Shown here: positions 21,522 through 31,192 of the stretch, piece by piece
Layout of the letters: each line of letters opens with the position of its first letter
Position numbering within the stretch: the first letter of the stretch is position 1
DNA from: Comamonas sp. lk
Lineage (GTDB): Bacteria > Pseudomonadota > Gammaproteobacteria > Burkholderiales > Burkholderiaceae_C
Direction: 5' to 3'
Length of the DNA: 50,882 nt
NCBI GenBank assembly: GCA_945925985.1
Contig: CAMELV010000029.1
Span: 1 to 50,882 of the forward strand
The notes under the pieces: generated by a model
What the model was told of the DNA's origin: nothing
Seen by the model: the letters and a program-made list of their open reading frames with translations, nothing else
Databases searched by the model: none
Translations under genes and position numbers: made by a program

Positions 21522-22166
21522 TCAAGGCGTGGCTTTCTTACCCCCCAATCGGGATTCAGTGCCACGAGCCAAGCGTCCGATGTTCTCGGCATGCCTGTAG
21601 ATCAGCAACAAAGACATCACCGACAACGACAGCAGCACGCTTTTGTTGAAGTACCAGGCCAGTCCGTCGGCCAGCACATAACAAATCGGCGCGGCGACCG
21701 CGGCGGTCAAGGACGCCAATGAGGAATAGCGAAACAGCCAGGCCATCACCAGCCAGGTGACGGCCACGGCCAGACCCAACAGCGGGCTGATGCCCAACAG
21801 CACGCCAAGTGCTGTCGCGACGCCTTTACCCCCCACAAACCGGAAAAAAACCGGGTAAAGATGCCCGACGAAGGCAGCCAGCCCAGTCACTGCCATGGTG
21901 CCCTCGCCCAAGCCGTAGGGCTGACCGAACCAGTGAACCAGCGCCACCGGCAACCAGCCCTTGGCGACGTCCAGCAGGAGCGTGACAACTGCGGCCACCT
22001 TGCTGCCAGAGCGCAACACATTGGTGGCGCCAGGGTTCTTGCTGCCATAGGTGCGCGGGTCGTTGAGGCCCATGGCCCGGCTGACGATCACGGCGAATGA
22101 GATCGATCCGACCAGGTAGCCCAGCAGGACTGCAGCGACAGGTAGGTAAGCATGCATTGAGTTCAT
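21522..22166 (-). CDS. plsY: Glycerol-3-phosphate acyltransferase PlsY
   Basis: A 214-residue integral membrane enzyme that transfers an acyl group from acyl-phosphate to glycerol-3-phosphate, the first step of phospholipid synthesis. Visible motifs: YLVGSISFAVIVSR, SKNPGATNVLRSGS (phosphate-binding) and GGKGVATALGVLLG. At least five hydrophobic segments are present. ATG 22157 (MHAYLP) is an alternative start three codons in. Confidence 0.93.
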   Translation of the reverse strand: MNSMHAYLPVAAVLLGYLVGSISFAVIVSRAMGLNDPRTYGSKNPGATNVLRSGSKVAAVVTLLLDVAKGWLPVALVHWFGQPYGLGEGTMAVTGLAAFVGHLYPVFFRFVGGKGVATALGVLLGISPLLGLAVAVTWLVMAWLFRYSSLASLTAAVAAPICYVLADGLAWYFNKSVLLSLSVMSLLLIYRHAENIGRLARGTESRLGGKKATP

Positions 22167-22253
22167 TCAGGGCCTTCGGCGATTGCGGGTCGGCCAGCGC
22201 GGCAAGCCCCAAACGTCCATTCTGCCAGCCCTGCGGGGCCCAGGGCTTCGGGC

Positions 22254-23984
22254 TCAGACGGGCGGCAACGCACAGGGCCGGAAGATGCGGACCTGACACT
22301 GGGCACACACAGAGCGGTCAAGCCGGGCGTAGAGCGTGCTCAGCACGTCATCGCCCATATTAAAAAAATTCTCCCGCCCGATCTCATCCAACACACCGCA
22401 GCGTTGCAGCGTTTGCATGGGCTCGTCCTTCATGTGAAAGATATACAAGCCGCCGCCAAGCGCACGTCGACGGCGGGCCTCTTGCGCGAGCAAATGCGCG
22501 CCGGCCAGATCAAGGAAGTTGATGCCTGAGGCCACCAGCAGCAGGTGCCGGTGCATTGGTTCGCGCGCGTCAATCTGTTGCAGGGCCTCTTGCAGGTGGT
22601 TGACCGCACCGAAGAAGATCGAGCCGTTGATGCGCACGATCTTGAGTTGTGGGCAATCCGGCAAACCGGTGGCTGCACTGAAGGCCGGCGGCCACTGCCC
22701 CGGGAAGGGCTTGACGTCTTCCAGCCCGGGCCGCGAGGTGCGATTGAGGTACAGCAGCAAGGACAACAGTACGCCCGAGTAGATGGCAAATTCCAGTTGA
22801 AGCGTCAGGGTCGCCACAAAAGTCACACCCAATACTGCCGTTTCTTGCCGACTGGCACGCAGGATCTCGCCGATGTGATGGAAGTCGATCAGGCCCCAAG
22901 CCACAACGAACAGAATGCCGGCCATCGCCGCGGTCGGCAGATACACCGCCAATGGTGCCAGGAAGAGCAGTATCAGCAACAAACACACGGCGGAAAAAAC
23001 CGTCGACAAGGGCGTCTGCGCGCCAGCGGCATAGTTCAGACCACTGCGATTGAAAGAACCACTGGAGGCATAGCCCGAGAAAAAACTTCCCGCCAAATTG
23101 GACAGGCCCTGTCCGATGAACTCCTGGTTACCGTCAATCCGCTGACCGCTTTTGATGGCCATGGCGCGGGCAATTGACACCGCCTCGGTCAGGGCCAGCA
23201 ACGCGACCGCCATCGCCACGGGCACCAGCTTCTCAAGGGTCGACCATGAAAAATCTGGGCTCGACAAGGGCGGCATGCCGATGCGCAGGGCCCCGATGCT
23301 GCCGATGCCGGTATGCGCTACGCCCCAATGTTGATTGAACAGCATGGCGAGCAGGCTGCCCACCAGTAACGCCACAATCATGTGTGGCCAGCTTGGCCGC
23401 CATCGCCTGACCGCCACACTGGCCAACACCGTCACCACGGCAACCGCGGTAATGAACGGGTTGACCTCCCCCAGGTGCTGCAACAAACCCTGCATCACCT
23501 CATAGGGCGATGCACCACGGGCAATCGGTAACCCAAAGAAATTTTTCACCTGGCTCAAAGCGATCAAAACCGCGGCTCCCGCGGTGAAACCAACCACGAC
23601 GGTGTGCGAGACGAAATTAACCAGCGTCCCCAGGCGCAACACCCCCAGCAGCAGTTGGAACACCCCGACCAGAAAGGTCAAGGTCAACACCAGCGTGACG
23701 TACGCCGGGCTGCCGGCCGTCGCCAACGGGCTCATGGTGGCGAACACCACGATCGAGATCGCCGTGGTCGGGCCCGACACCAAATGCCAGGAGGAGCCCC
23801 ACAATGCGGCGACGATCGCCGGCCACATGGCAGCGTACAAGCCATATTCGGGCGGCATGCCCGCAATCGTGGCAAAAGCCACGCCTTGAGGCACCAGAAT
23901 CAGGCCACCAGTCAGGCCAGCAACCAGGTCTGCACGGAGGGTTTGCCGGTTGACGCGCGGCCACCAGCGCAGAAAGGGCAGCAT
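22254..23984 (-). CDS. SulP family anion transporter with STAS domain
   Basis: About 576 residues from ATG 23984 (MLPFLRWWPRVNRQTLRADL). The SulP signature PQGVAFATIAGMPPEYGLYA is near the N-terminus, followed by ~12 membrane segments and a cytoplasmic STAS domain from about residue 440 (KIVRINGSIFFGAVNHLQEA, then INFLDLAGAHLLA). SulP proteins take up sulfate or other anions such as bicarbonate; substrate is not fixed by sequence. Its location divergent from a taurine-type ABC transporter suggests sulfate, the end product of sulfonate breakdown, but this is inference. Confidence 0.88.
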   Translation of the reverse strand: MLPFLRWWPRVNRQTLRADLVAGLTGGLILVPQGVAFATIAGMPPEYGLYAAMWPAIVAALWGSSWHLVSGPTTAISIVVFATMSPLATAGSPAYVTLVLTLTFLVGVFQLLLGVLRLGTLVNFVSHTVVVGFTAGAAVLIALSQVKNFFGLPIARGASPYEVMQGLLQHLGEVNPFITAVAVVTVLASVAVRRWRPSWPHMIVALLVGSLLAMLFNQHWGVAHTGIGSIGALRIGMPPLSSPDFSWSTLEKLVPVAMAVALLALTEAVSIARAMAIKSGQRIDGNQEFIGQGLSNLAGSFFSGYASSGSFNRSGLNYAAGAQTPLSTVFSAVCLLLILLFLAPLAVYLPTAAMAGILFVVAWGLIDFHHIGEILRASRQETAVLGVTFVATLTLQLEFAIYSGVLLSLLLYLNRTSRPGLEDVKPFPGQWPPAFSAATGLPDCPQLKIVRINGSIFFGAVNHLQEALQQIDAREPMHRHLLLVASGINFLDLAGAHLLAQEARRRRALGGGLYIFHMKDEPMQTLQRCGVLDEIGRENFFNMGDDVLSTLYARLDRSVCAQCQVRIFRPCALPPV

Positions 23985-24190
23985 GGATTTCAAGACATTA
24001 GCTCCTCGTCGGCCCGTTGTAATCGCCGTGATTTTCGCCCAATTCATTGCACCACGCCGATGCATTTGAGGTCCTGCCACTGGCTCCATCATTGGGGGCA
24101 ACTGGCTCTACTCCAAAGATGCGCAAGCAGCCAAACTTCATAGCAGGGGAAAAGTTTCTTTGATGACCCAGCACCTGGAGCCCTCGATCC

Positions 24191-24979
24191 ATGCCCACTC
24201 TTGAAGTCAAAGACCTCACCGTCAATTACGCCATCAAAGGCGGTACCTTGCAGGCGCTCGCGCCCGTCAACCTGAGCATGCGCGATGGCGACTTTGTCGT
24301 CGCGCTGGGCGCCTCGGGTTGTGGCAAGACCACGCTGCTGAACTGCATTGCTGGTTTCCTTCCACCATCCACCGGCGAGATACTGCTGGACGGGCAAGCC
24401 GTGGCCGGGCCGGGTGCTGACCGTGGCGTGGTATTCCAGAAGCACGCGCTCATGCCCTGGCTGACCGTGCGCGACAACGTGGCGCTGGGTATGCGCATGC
24501 GTGGCATCGACACGGTCACACGCAACCGCGTGGCGATGGAAAAGCTGGCCCTGGTAGGGCTGGAAAAATATGCTGACCGAGCCGTGTACGAGCTCTCAGG
24601 CGGCATGCAGCAACGCGTCGGTATCGCACGCGCCCTGGCCAGCGACCCGGCGGTGCTGCTGATGGACGAACCCATGGGCGCACTCGATGCCTTCACCCGG
24701 GAAACGGTGCAAGAGATCTTGCTGCAAGCCTGGTCCAAGTCGAACAAGATGGTGTTTTTCATCACTCACTCGGTCGAAGAGGCGCTGTTTCTGGCCACCC
24801 GGCTGATCCTGATGAGCCCAAGCCCAGGCCGAATCACCCACACCTACGACGATGTTCCCTTCTCGCGCGAATTTTTGTCGCATGGCGATGCCCGCAAGGT
24901 CAAATCTGAGCCCGAGTTCATTCGCATGCGGGAAGAGGTGCTGTCCATCATCCACCATCGGGAGCCCGCCCATGTCTGA
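24191..24979 (+). CDS. tauB: Taurine/sulfonate-type ABC transporter ATPase
   Basis: A 262-residue ABC ATPase. Walker [13 protein letters not shown], signature [15 protein letters not shown], Walker [17 protein letters not shown] and the switch His in [10 protein letters not shown] are all present. The sequence follows E. coli TauB closely over its whole length (for example [11 protein letters not shown] and [15 protein letters not shown] regions). It overlaps the permease gene by 8 nt. No tauA binding protein precedes it, which is unusual for this transporter. Confidence 0.87.
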   Translation: MPTLEVKDLTVNYAIKGGTLQALAPVNLSMRDGDFVVALGASGCGKTTLLNCIAGFLPPSTGEILLDGQAVAGPGADRGVVFQKHALMPWLTVRDNVALGMRMRGIDTVTRNRVAMEKLALVGLEKYADRAVYELSGGMQQRVGIARALASDPAVLLMDEPMGALDAFTRETVQEILLQAWSKSNKMVFFITHSVEEALFLATRLILMSPSPGRITHTYDDVPFSREFLSHGDARKVKSEPEFIRMREEVLSIIHHREPAHV

Positions 24980-25787
24980 AGCCAGCAAACCTTTGAAAAC
25001 CAGTGCTTTCAAAGTGCCCGGTGAGGGCAGCAGTGTGGCCATCAGCGTGGTCACCGTCATCCTTATTTTGTCGGCCTGGACCCTGGTGACAAATATGGGC
25101 TGGATCAAGCCGATCTTCCTGCCCTCGCCCCAAGCCACCTACCAACAGTTTTATGAGTACCTGACCGGTGCCGCCAACGACAAGCCGCTTTGGCAGCACT
25201 TCGCTGCCAGCATGTTGCGGGTGTTTGCTGCCTTCTTTCTGGCTTGCCTGCTGGCCATACCGATTGGCATCGCCATGGGCATGTCACGCGTCTGGCGGGG
25301 CATCTTTGACCCCCCAATCGAGCTTTACCGGCCACTGCCGCCACTGGCCTACCTGCCGCTCATCATCATCTGGTTCGGCATTGACGAGCTGCCCAAGGTG
25401 CTGCTGATTTTTCTGAGCTGTTTTGCACCGCTGGCCATGGCGGCACGCTCTGGCATGCGCAGCGCCTCGCAAGAGCAAATGAACGCGGCTTACTCCATGG
25501 GCGCAAGCTACGCCCAGGTGATTCGCCATGTGGTGCTGCCCGCCGCCATGCCTGAAATATTGGTGGGCATGCGGGTGTCGATTGGTTTTGGATGGAGCAC
25601 GCTGGTGGCGGCCGAAATGGTGGCCGCCAATGTGGGTCTGGGGCAGATGGTTCTGAACGCGTCCAACTTCTTGCGCACCGACATTGTGGTCATGGGCATC
25701 ATCGTGATTGGCGTCGTCGCCTACATGTTTGACCTGCTGATGCGCTGGGTCGAAGGCAAGGTGGTGCCCTGGAAAGGACGTGTCTGA
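24972..25787 (+). CDS. tauC: Taurine/sulfonate-type ABC transporter permease
   Basis: A 271-residue permease from ATG 24972 ([16 protein letters not shown]). The frame extends upstream inside tauB but only as overlap. The C-terminal half matches TauC well: the EAA-like coupling loop [38 protein letters not shown] and the final VVPWKGRV. Six hydrophobic segments fit a BPD_transp_1 permease. It would pair with the TauB-like ATPase. Confidence 0.87.
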   Translation: MSEASKPLKTSAFKVPGEGSSVAISVVTVILILSAWTLVTNMGWIKPIFLPSPQATYQQFYEYLTGAANDKPLWQHFAASMLRVFAAFFLACLLAIPIGIAMGMSRVWRGIFDPPIELYRPLPPLAYLPLIIIWFGIDELPKVLLIFLSCFAPLAMAARSGMRSASQEQMNAAYSMGASYAQVIRHVVLPAAMPEILVGMRVSIGFGWSTLVAAEMVAANVGLGQMVLNASNFLRTDIVVMGIIVIGVVAYMFDLLMRWVEGKVVPWKGRV

Positions 25788-25852
25788 TGAAGCCAATTTT
25801 CCTTGCCCCCATCACCAAGTCTGTCGCGGCGCCGCTGTCGGTTGGCGGCTAA
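25787..25852 (+). CDS. 21-codon frame coupled to tauC, probably a gene remnant
   Basis: An ATG overlaps the tauC stop (TGATGA), then 21 codons [20 protein letters not shown] follow before a TAA. The start overlap looks like the beginning of a third operon gene that has been cut off. I do not recognise the peptide. It could also be a chance short frame. Confidence 0.3.
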   Translation: MKPIFLAPITKSVAAPLSVGG

Positions 25853-25916
25853 CATGCTGCTAGAGTTCTGGTGCGTGCTGGCCGACAGCGTGAACACAAG
25901 GGTGCAAAGTCAGGCT

Positions 25917-27464
25917 TCAAGGCCTAGCCGGCAAGGCGCTGCGCCGGCGCGTCCCCCGTGCCTGGGCCAACTCATCCACCGCCGTGCCGAGGGCACGAAT
26001 ACCTTCGCCGATCTGGTCGGCGGCAATGGACGACAAACGCAGGCGAAAGTAGGGGCAGGGGTAGGGTGGACTGATAAAGAACACCTCGCCCGCCTCGATC
26101 AGTACGCCATGGCTGCGCGCCATCAGGGCCAGTTCAGACGAATCGATCCAGTCGGGCGCGCGCACCCACACCGAAGCCCCACCGGAGGGCAATTGAAACT
26201 CGAAGTCCGGCAGGTACTGCGCCAAGGCCCGCGCCACCAAGGCCATGCGTTCCTGCATCGCCTGATTGACTTTGCGCGCGTGCGCGTCATGGTGCCCCAG
26301 CGACAGAAACAGGGCATAGGCGTGCTGCAAAAAGGCGCTGGGGTGGCGGACCATGGCGTGACGCAACTCGCGCAATTCAGCAATCAAGGCCCGTGGTGCA
26401 ACGATATAACCCAGCCGCAGCGACGGCGACAGGCTTTTTGACACCGAGCCCACATAGATCACCCGACCGGATTTGTCCATGCTTTTGAGCGCTGGCATCG
26501 GTTCGCCCTGGTACAGATTTTCGGCTTCGTAGTCGTCCTCAATCACCACAAAATCCTGCTGCTCCGCCAGCTTCAACAGCAAGGCCCGACGGCGCATGCT
26601 CAGGGTTGCCGTGGTCGGGCTTTGATGCGACGGGGTTACAAACACATAGTCCAGCGCTGGCAGGGTCTCCACGACCAACCCCTCAGCGTCAACTGCCACC
26701 GGCACACAGCGCGGCTTGCGCAGGGAGAAACTGTTGCGCGCGTGTGGATGCCCGGGTTCCTCAAGCCCTACCCGCTGGGTCTCGTCGAACAGCGCTTCAG
26801 CCAGTAAATAATAGGCATGCTGGGCACCGACTGTGATCAAGATCTCCTCCTGCAGCGCAAACACACCGCGCTTGGGCAGCAGGCGCAGTCGAATCTGCTG
26901 GATCAAATCGGGCACATCGTTAACTTCAAAATCAGGCGTCCAGTGCGGCAAGTGCGAACGCGCCAGGCTATGCACGCAGCACTCCCGAAAGGCCTCAGTC
27001 GGGAACAACTGCGGGTCATAGGTGCCATACACAAAGGGATAGGGGTAGGCACTCCAACGGTCCGGCTTGGACAGAGTCCGCTGGTCCGCCAAGGACCGGA
27101 GCACCCGGCTGGACCAATCGGGCGGGAGGCCCGCGGGTTTGGCACCCTGCCGCCCCGGCTCGTTTTGCCGGACCTCAGTGGTCCGTGCGTTCATGGTGAC
27201 AAACACGCCACTGCGAGGTCGCGCATCCAAAAAACCGTCGTCGACCAGTTGGACGTAGGCTGCCGTGACCGTGTTGCGACTCAAGCCCAACACTTTAGCA
27301 AGCTCACGCGACGAGGGCAGCGGCGCGCCGAGCGGAAGTCGCCCGTCAAGAATCGCCTGCACCACGGAGAGGCGCAGTCGCTGCTGCAGGGGCAAGGCGG
27401 GGCCGTCCTGCAGGCAGAACAGGCTTTCCCACTGGGCATGTCTGGGTCGTTGAGTAGTGGACAT
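25917..27464 (-). CDS. tauR: MocR/PdxR-type (TauR-like) transcriptional regulator
   Basis: About 515 residues from ATG 27464 (MSTTQRPRHAQWESLF). An N-terminal GntR winged helix (LPSSRELAKVLGLSRNTVTA) is fused to an aminotransferase class I domain whose PLP lysine lies in VGSVSKSLSPSLRLGY. MocR proteins sense an amine or PLP adduct and usually control the gene divergent to them, here the NTF2-like/FAD oxidoreductase pair. The neighbouring tauBC and tauXY-like genes suggest the TauR subgroup, which activates taurine catabolism. The name is an inference from context. Confidence 0.75.
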   Translation of the reverse strand: MSTTQRPRHAQWESLFCLQDGPALPLQQRLRLSVVQAILDGRLPLGAPLPSSRELAKVLGLSRNTVTAAYVQLVDDGFLDARPRSGVFVTMNARTTEVRQNEPGRQGAKPAGLPPDWSSRVLRSLADQRTLSKPDRWSAYPYPFVYGTYDPQLFPTEAFRECCVHSLARSHLPHWTPDFEVNDVPDLIQQIRLRLLPKRGVFALQEEILITVGAQHAYYLLAEALFDETQRVGLEEPGHPHARNSFSLRKPRCVPVAVDAEGLVVETLPALDYVFVTPSHQSPTTATLSMRRRALLLKLAEQQDFVVIEDDYEAENLYQGEPMPALKSMDKSGRVIYVGSVSKSLSPSLRLGYIVAPRALIAELRELRHAMVRHPSAFLQHAYALFLSLGHHDAHARKVNQAMQERMALVARALAQYLPDFEFQLPSGGASVWVRAPDWIDSSELALMARSHGVLIEAGEVFFISPPYPCPYFRLRLSSIAADQIGEGIRALGTAVDELAQARGTRRRSALPARP

Positions 27465-27528
27465 GGCGCCGAGCAGTATAAGCAGGCGTTGGATCGCGGC
27501 GGGCGCTGGCTCGCTCGAATCAAGGCAT

Positions 27529-27547
27529 CTGGCTCTATATGTGCCAG
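27529..27547. promoter_or_regulatory. Candidate regulator site between the MocR gene and the NTF2-like gene
   Basis: A small inverted repeat (CTGGC, 9-nt spacer, GCCAG) lies in the 132-nt divergent intergenic region, about 50 nt before the NTF2-like start. MocR regulators bind sites in such intergenic regions. The match is short and could be chance. Confidence 0.3.
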
Positions 27548-27596
27548 CCAATAATGCCTATGCTCTTTCCATAAACCCATCCTCTAGGAGTGCCCT

Positions 27597-27998
27597 GTGT
27601 CATCGTCCCCCAACCCCGTCACCGTTGACACACTCGCCGCTTTCAGCGACGCGTGGAACCGCCATGACCTGGACGCTTTGATGTCGTTTATGACGGACGA
27701 CTGCGTGTTCATGACTGCTGGCGGCCCAGACGCCTGCGGCGCCCGCCACGCTGGCACCGAGGCCGTACGCAAAGCCTTTGCTGGCGCATGGGCCACCTTA
27801 CCCGACGCCCAATGGCGCAATGGCCAACATTTTGTGCAGGGCGATTTCGGCGTGTCGCAATGGACCTTCACGGGTACCGCGGCCGATGGCAGCCGGGTCG
27901 AGACCGACGGCGTCGACATCTTTACCTTTCGCGACGGCAAGATTGCTGTCAAAAATGCCTTCCGCAAGGCACGACCCAATCTGCCCGCTGCTCAATAA
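27597..27998 (+). CDS. tauX: NTF2/SnoaL-like protein, possible taurine dehydrogenase small subunit
   Basis: A 133-residue protein starting at GTG 27597 with a good upstream AGGAG. The sequence (TLAAFSDAWNRHDLDALMSF, then DGVDIFTFRDGKIAVKNAF) is a typical NTF2-like cone fold. It lies 17 nt before an FAD oxidoreductase and divergent from a TauR-like regulator. To my knowledge the small subunit TauX of taurine dehydrogenase is of this size and fold and precedes TauY. The assignment rests on context plus fold, not on diagnostic residues. Confidence 0.6.
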   Translation: MSSSPNPVTVDTLAAFSDAWNRHDLDALMSFMTDDCVFMTAGGPDACGARHAGTEAVRKAFAGAWATLPDAQWRNGQHFVQGDFGVSQWTFTGTAADGSRVETDGVDIFTFRDGKIAVKNAFRKARPNLPAAQ

Positions 27999-28015
27999 AC
28001 AGGTCGGCACTGAGC

Positions 28016-29449
28016 ATGACGCAAACAATGCAATTCACCAGTGGCGCGCCAGCCACAGACCGACGCTATGACCCGCAGTACGACCCGCTGGTCATGGCGA
28101 ACCCGGGCGCGGGGCGGGACTACGCGCCGACCTACTGGGTCGCCACTGCTGGCACCCCACCCACAGACGACGGCCCAGTCTCGGCGGACATGGATGCTGA
28201 CGTGGTGGTCATCGGTTCAGGCTCAACCGGCATGTCCACCGCGCTGTACCTGGCGCAAGAGCATGGCATCCAGGCCCTGGTGCTGGAAGCCAATCAGACC
28301 GCCTGGGGCTGCTCCAGCCGCAGCGGCGGTCAAGGCCAGAATGCCAGTGGTCGGTTAACCCGCTCGCAGTGGATCGAGCGCTGGGGCCTGGATGTCGCCA
28401 AAAAGCTCGACCGAGAGATTCGCACCGGCTTTGAGAACTTCAAAACGCTCACGCAAGAGGTGGACTGTGATGCGCATGACGGCGGCCACCTCTACCTGGC
28501 ACACCGGCCCGAGAAAATGGCCTACCTGCGCAATGAGCACCGGGTGCGCAATGAAACTTTTGGCTACAAGACTCGCATATTGAGCGCCGAAGAAGTGCGC
28601 CGCGACTACTGCGACGAGCGCGACACCTCAGGCGCCATGCTCGAAGCCGAAGGCGTGGGCGTTCACCCGCTCAAATTCACCTTTGGGCTGATGCGCAAAG
28701 CGCGGGCACTGGGCGTCAAGGTCCACACGGCCAGCCCAGTGCAAGGTTGGACCACGGTCAACGGTGTGCATCATTTGCAAACGCCGGGCGGCGTGGTGCG
28801 GGCCAAGCGGGTGGCGGTTTGCACCGGCGGCTACACCGGGCAGGGGCTCAACCCCATGCTCAAGAACAAGCTGCTGCCCATCCTGTCCAACTCGGTGGTC
28901 ACGCGCCCCCTGACGCGAGCTGAGCTAGACGCCACGAACTTCAAGTCTCACACGTTCCTTACCGACACCCGGACGCTGCGCTTTTACTACCGACTGCTCA
29001 AAGACAACCGCCTGCAGCTGGGTAGCCGCAGTTCCATCACCGGCGCCGACGCGCAAGACCAGGTGCACCTGAAACTGTTGACAGACGCCATCGCGCGCAA
29101 GTTCCCGCCCTTGGCCGGCATCCAGATCGACTACTCCTGGTGGGGCTGGGTAGACGTCAGCCATGACATGATGCCGCGCATCGCCCGACCTGATCCGGCC
29201 CAGACGGTGTGGCACGCCTTGGGCTATGGCGGCAATGGCGTATCGTTTTCCACCTGGGCCGGTAAGCGATTGGCCGAGCGCGTGGCCGGCAAAGATGGCG
29301 GGCACGAGGTGTTTAAGCTGCCCATCTACAGCTCGCCCCTGGAATACCCCAACCTCTTTGGCGTGGTGCGTTCCGAGGCGTTTGCGCCATTTCGGCGCTT
29401 TGGCCAGTATTTTCTGTACAAGTGGTATTGGTTGAGGGATGAGAAATAA
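28016..29449 (+). CDS. tauY: FAD-dependent amine oxidoreductase, possible taurine dehydrogenase large subunit
   Basis: About 477 residues from ATG 28016 (MTQTMQFTSGAPATDRRYDP). The Rossmann FAD motif VVVIGSGSTGMSTALYLAQE sits near residue 63, and the DadA/DAO-like C-terminal FAD block GYGGNGVSFSTWAGKRLAE near the end. The relatives are glutamylputrescine/amino-acid oxidases (PuuB, DadA) and TauY. Oxidative deamination of taurine to sulfoacetaldehyde is a context-based guess. The open frame extends upstream, overlapping the NTF2-like gene, but the homology begins here. Confidence 0.7.
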   Translation: MTQTMQFTSGAPATDRRYDPQYDPLVMANPGAGRDYAPTYWVATAGTPPTDDGPVSADMDADVVVIGSGSTGMSTALYLAQEHGIQALVLEANQTAWGCSSRSGGQGQNASGRLTRSQWIERWGLDVAKKLDREIRTGFENFKTLTQEVDCDAHDGGHLYLAHRPEKMAYLRNEHRVRNETFGYKTRILSAEEVRRDYCDERDTSGAMLEAEGVGVHPLKFTFGLMRKARALGVKVHTASPVQGWTTVNGVHHLQTPGGVVRAKRVAVCTGGYTGQGLNPMLKNKLLPILSNSVVTRPLTRAELDATNFKSHTFLTDTRTLRFYYRLLKDNRLQLGSRSSITGADAQDQVHLKLLTDAIARKFPPLAGIQIDYSWWGWVDVSHDMMPRIARPDPAQTVWHALGYGGNGVSFSTWAGKRLAERVAGKDGGHEVFKLPIYSSPLEYPNLFGVVRSEAFAPFRRFGQYFLYKWYWLRDEK

Positions 29450-29552
29450 TTTGAAGGAAGCATGGCAAACCTGCCGCAGAGTGGCCATTTGCTTATGAGC
29501 TGGTGATTGTTGGACCCGTTTATTCTCGTATTTTTACTATAAGGAGCAAACC

Positions 29553-31142
29553 ATGAGCACGATTGACCGTAGACACCTTTTGCAAGCGGGCGCCGCCCTG
29601 ACAGCCGGAAGCATTTTTGGGATTCCGCTCCACGTTGCGGCCCAGGCCGCCAAAGGTGGCGTGCTGGTGGTTGGCAGCACGCAAGCGCCTCGCCACCTCA
29701 ATTCGGCAGTGCAAAGTGGCATCGCCACCATGATGCCAGCGGCGCAGCTGTTTGCCTCGCCGATCCGGATGGACAAGAACTGGAAGCCACAGCCCTACCT
29801 GGCTGAGAGCTGGACGCTGTCGCCAGACAACCGAAGCATCACGCTCGTGCTTCGCAAGAATGCTGTTTTCCATGACGGCAAACCGATCACGGCGGAAGAC
29901 GTCAAGTTCTCCATCGAGACCATCCGCGACAACCACCCGTTCAAGACCATGTATGGCCCGGTCAACGCAGTCACCATCAATGACCCGCAGACCGCCGTCA
30001 TCCGCCTCGCAGAACCACACCCCGCCGTATTGCTGGCCCTGTCAACCTCACTCACCCCGATCATTCCCAAGCACATTTTCGGCGATGGGACGGACGTCAA
30101 GATTCACCCGCGGAACGCCACTCCGGTGGGTTCTGGTGCTTTCAAGCTCGTTGAGTTCAAACCGGGTGAGCACATCATCATGGACCGCTTCGACCGATTC
30201 TTTATGAAGGACGAGCCCAAGCTAGAGCGCATTATTGTCCGATTGTTTAAGGATCCGACCAGCCTCTTGCTGGCCTTCGAGCGTGGCGAAGTCGATGTCC
30301 ACCAAGCGCTGACCGACCCACGCGAAATTGAGCGGGCGCGTAAGATCCCGTCGGCCCAAGTGTACAAAGCTGCGCCTGCTATCGGTCCGCTGACCTGGCT
30401 GGCTTTCAACACCAAGAGCCCGAAGTTGGCCGACAAGCGGGTTCGGCAGGCCATCAATTTCGCCATCGACAAAAAATACATCCTTGAGGCGATGCTCGGC
30501 AACATGAACGCGCGTGCCACGGGCCCTATCGCCATGGGCAGCCCGTACTACAGCGCCGATGTCGAAAAATATGACTTCAATCTCGGCCGAGCCACCAAAT
30601 TGCTTGACGATGCGGGCCTAAAGCCTGGCGCCAATGGCGTGCGCATGACCCTCGACATTGACGCCATTCCCGGCAGTGCCGATTTCAAAGCCATTCAGGA
30701 GTACATGAAGCCGGCGCTTGCCAAGATCGGCATCGAGGCCAACGTCCGGCTTTCGCCTGACTTCCCCACCTGGGCCCGCCGTGTGTCGTCGCTGCAATTC
30801 GAAGCAACTTTGGACTCGGTCTACAACTGGGGTGATCCGGTCATCGGCGTTCACCGCACCTGGCTCAGCTCCAACATCAAACCGGGGGTAATCTGGTCCA
30901 ACACACAGAGCTACAGCAACCCCAAAGTCGACGAGTGGCTGGCCGCTGCCGGGCAAGAAATGAATCTGGCCAAGCGCAAAGAACTGTACAAGCAGATGCA
31001 AAAGGCCGTGGTCGACGACTGCCCGGTCGCCTTCCTTTACGAACAGGCCTTCTATGAGGCCTACCTGAGCAAGGTTCAGAACCCACCGAAGGGCATTTGG
31101 GGCTTGATGGATGCCGTCAACGAGAGCACGATCAAGGCTTGA
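29553..31142 (+). CDS. Tat-exported dipeptide/oligopeptide-type ABC binding protein
   Basis: A 529-residue family 5 binding protein. The N-terminus has a Tat signal (DRRHLLQAGAALTAGSIFGI) and an AAQAA cleavage area. Conserved SBP_bac_5 blocks are seen (WKPQPYLAESWTLSPDN, DGKPITAEDVKFSIE, FAIDKKYI). A strong AAGGAG ribosome site precedes the ATG. It starts a five-gene transport operon (binding protein, two permeases, two ATPases) followed by an amidohydrolase, so the ligand may be a small amide, peptide or amine conjugate. Confidence 0.88.
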   Translation: MSTIDRRHLLQAGAALTAGSIFGIPLHVAAQAAKGGVLVVGSTQAPRHLNSAVQSGIATMMPAAQLFASPIRMDKNWKPQPYLAESWTLSPDNRSITLVLRKNAVFHDGKPITAEDVKFSIETIRDNHPFKTMYGPVNAVTINDPQTAVIRLAEPHPAVLLALSTSLTPIIPKHIFGDGTDVKIHPRNATPVGSGAFKLVEFKPGEHIIMDRFDRFFMKDEPKLERIIVRLFKDPTSLLLAFERGEVDVHQALTDPREIERARKIPSAQVYKAAPAIGPLTWLAFNTKSPKLADKRVRQAINFAIDKKYILEAMLGNMNARATGPIAMGSPYYSADVEKYDFNLGRATKLLDDAGLKPGANGVRMTLDIDAIPGSADFKAIQEYMKPALAKIGIEANVRLSPDFPTWARRVSSLQFEATLDSVYNWGDPVIGVHRTWLSSNIKPGVIWSNTQSYSNPKVDEWLAAAGQEMNLAKRKELYKQMQKAVVDDCPVAFLYEQAFYEAYLSKVQNPPKGIWGLMDAVNESTIKA

Positions 31143-31192
31143 GCACGCGTCCGATTCACAAGCTAGACATACGCCAGCTTAAAAGTGCTTAG

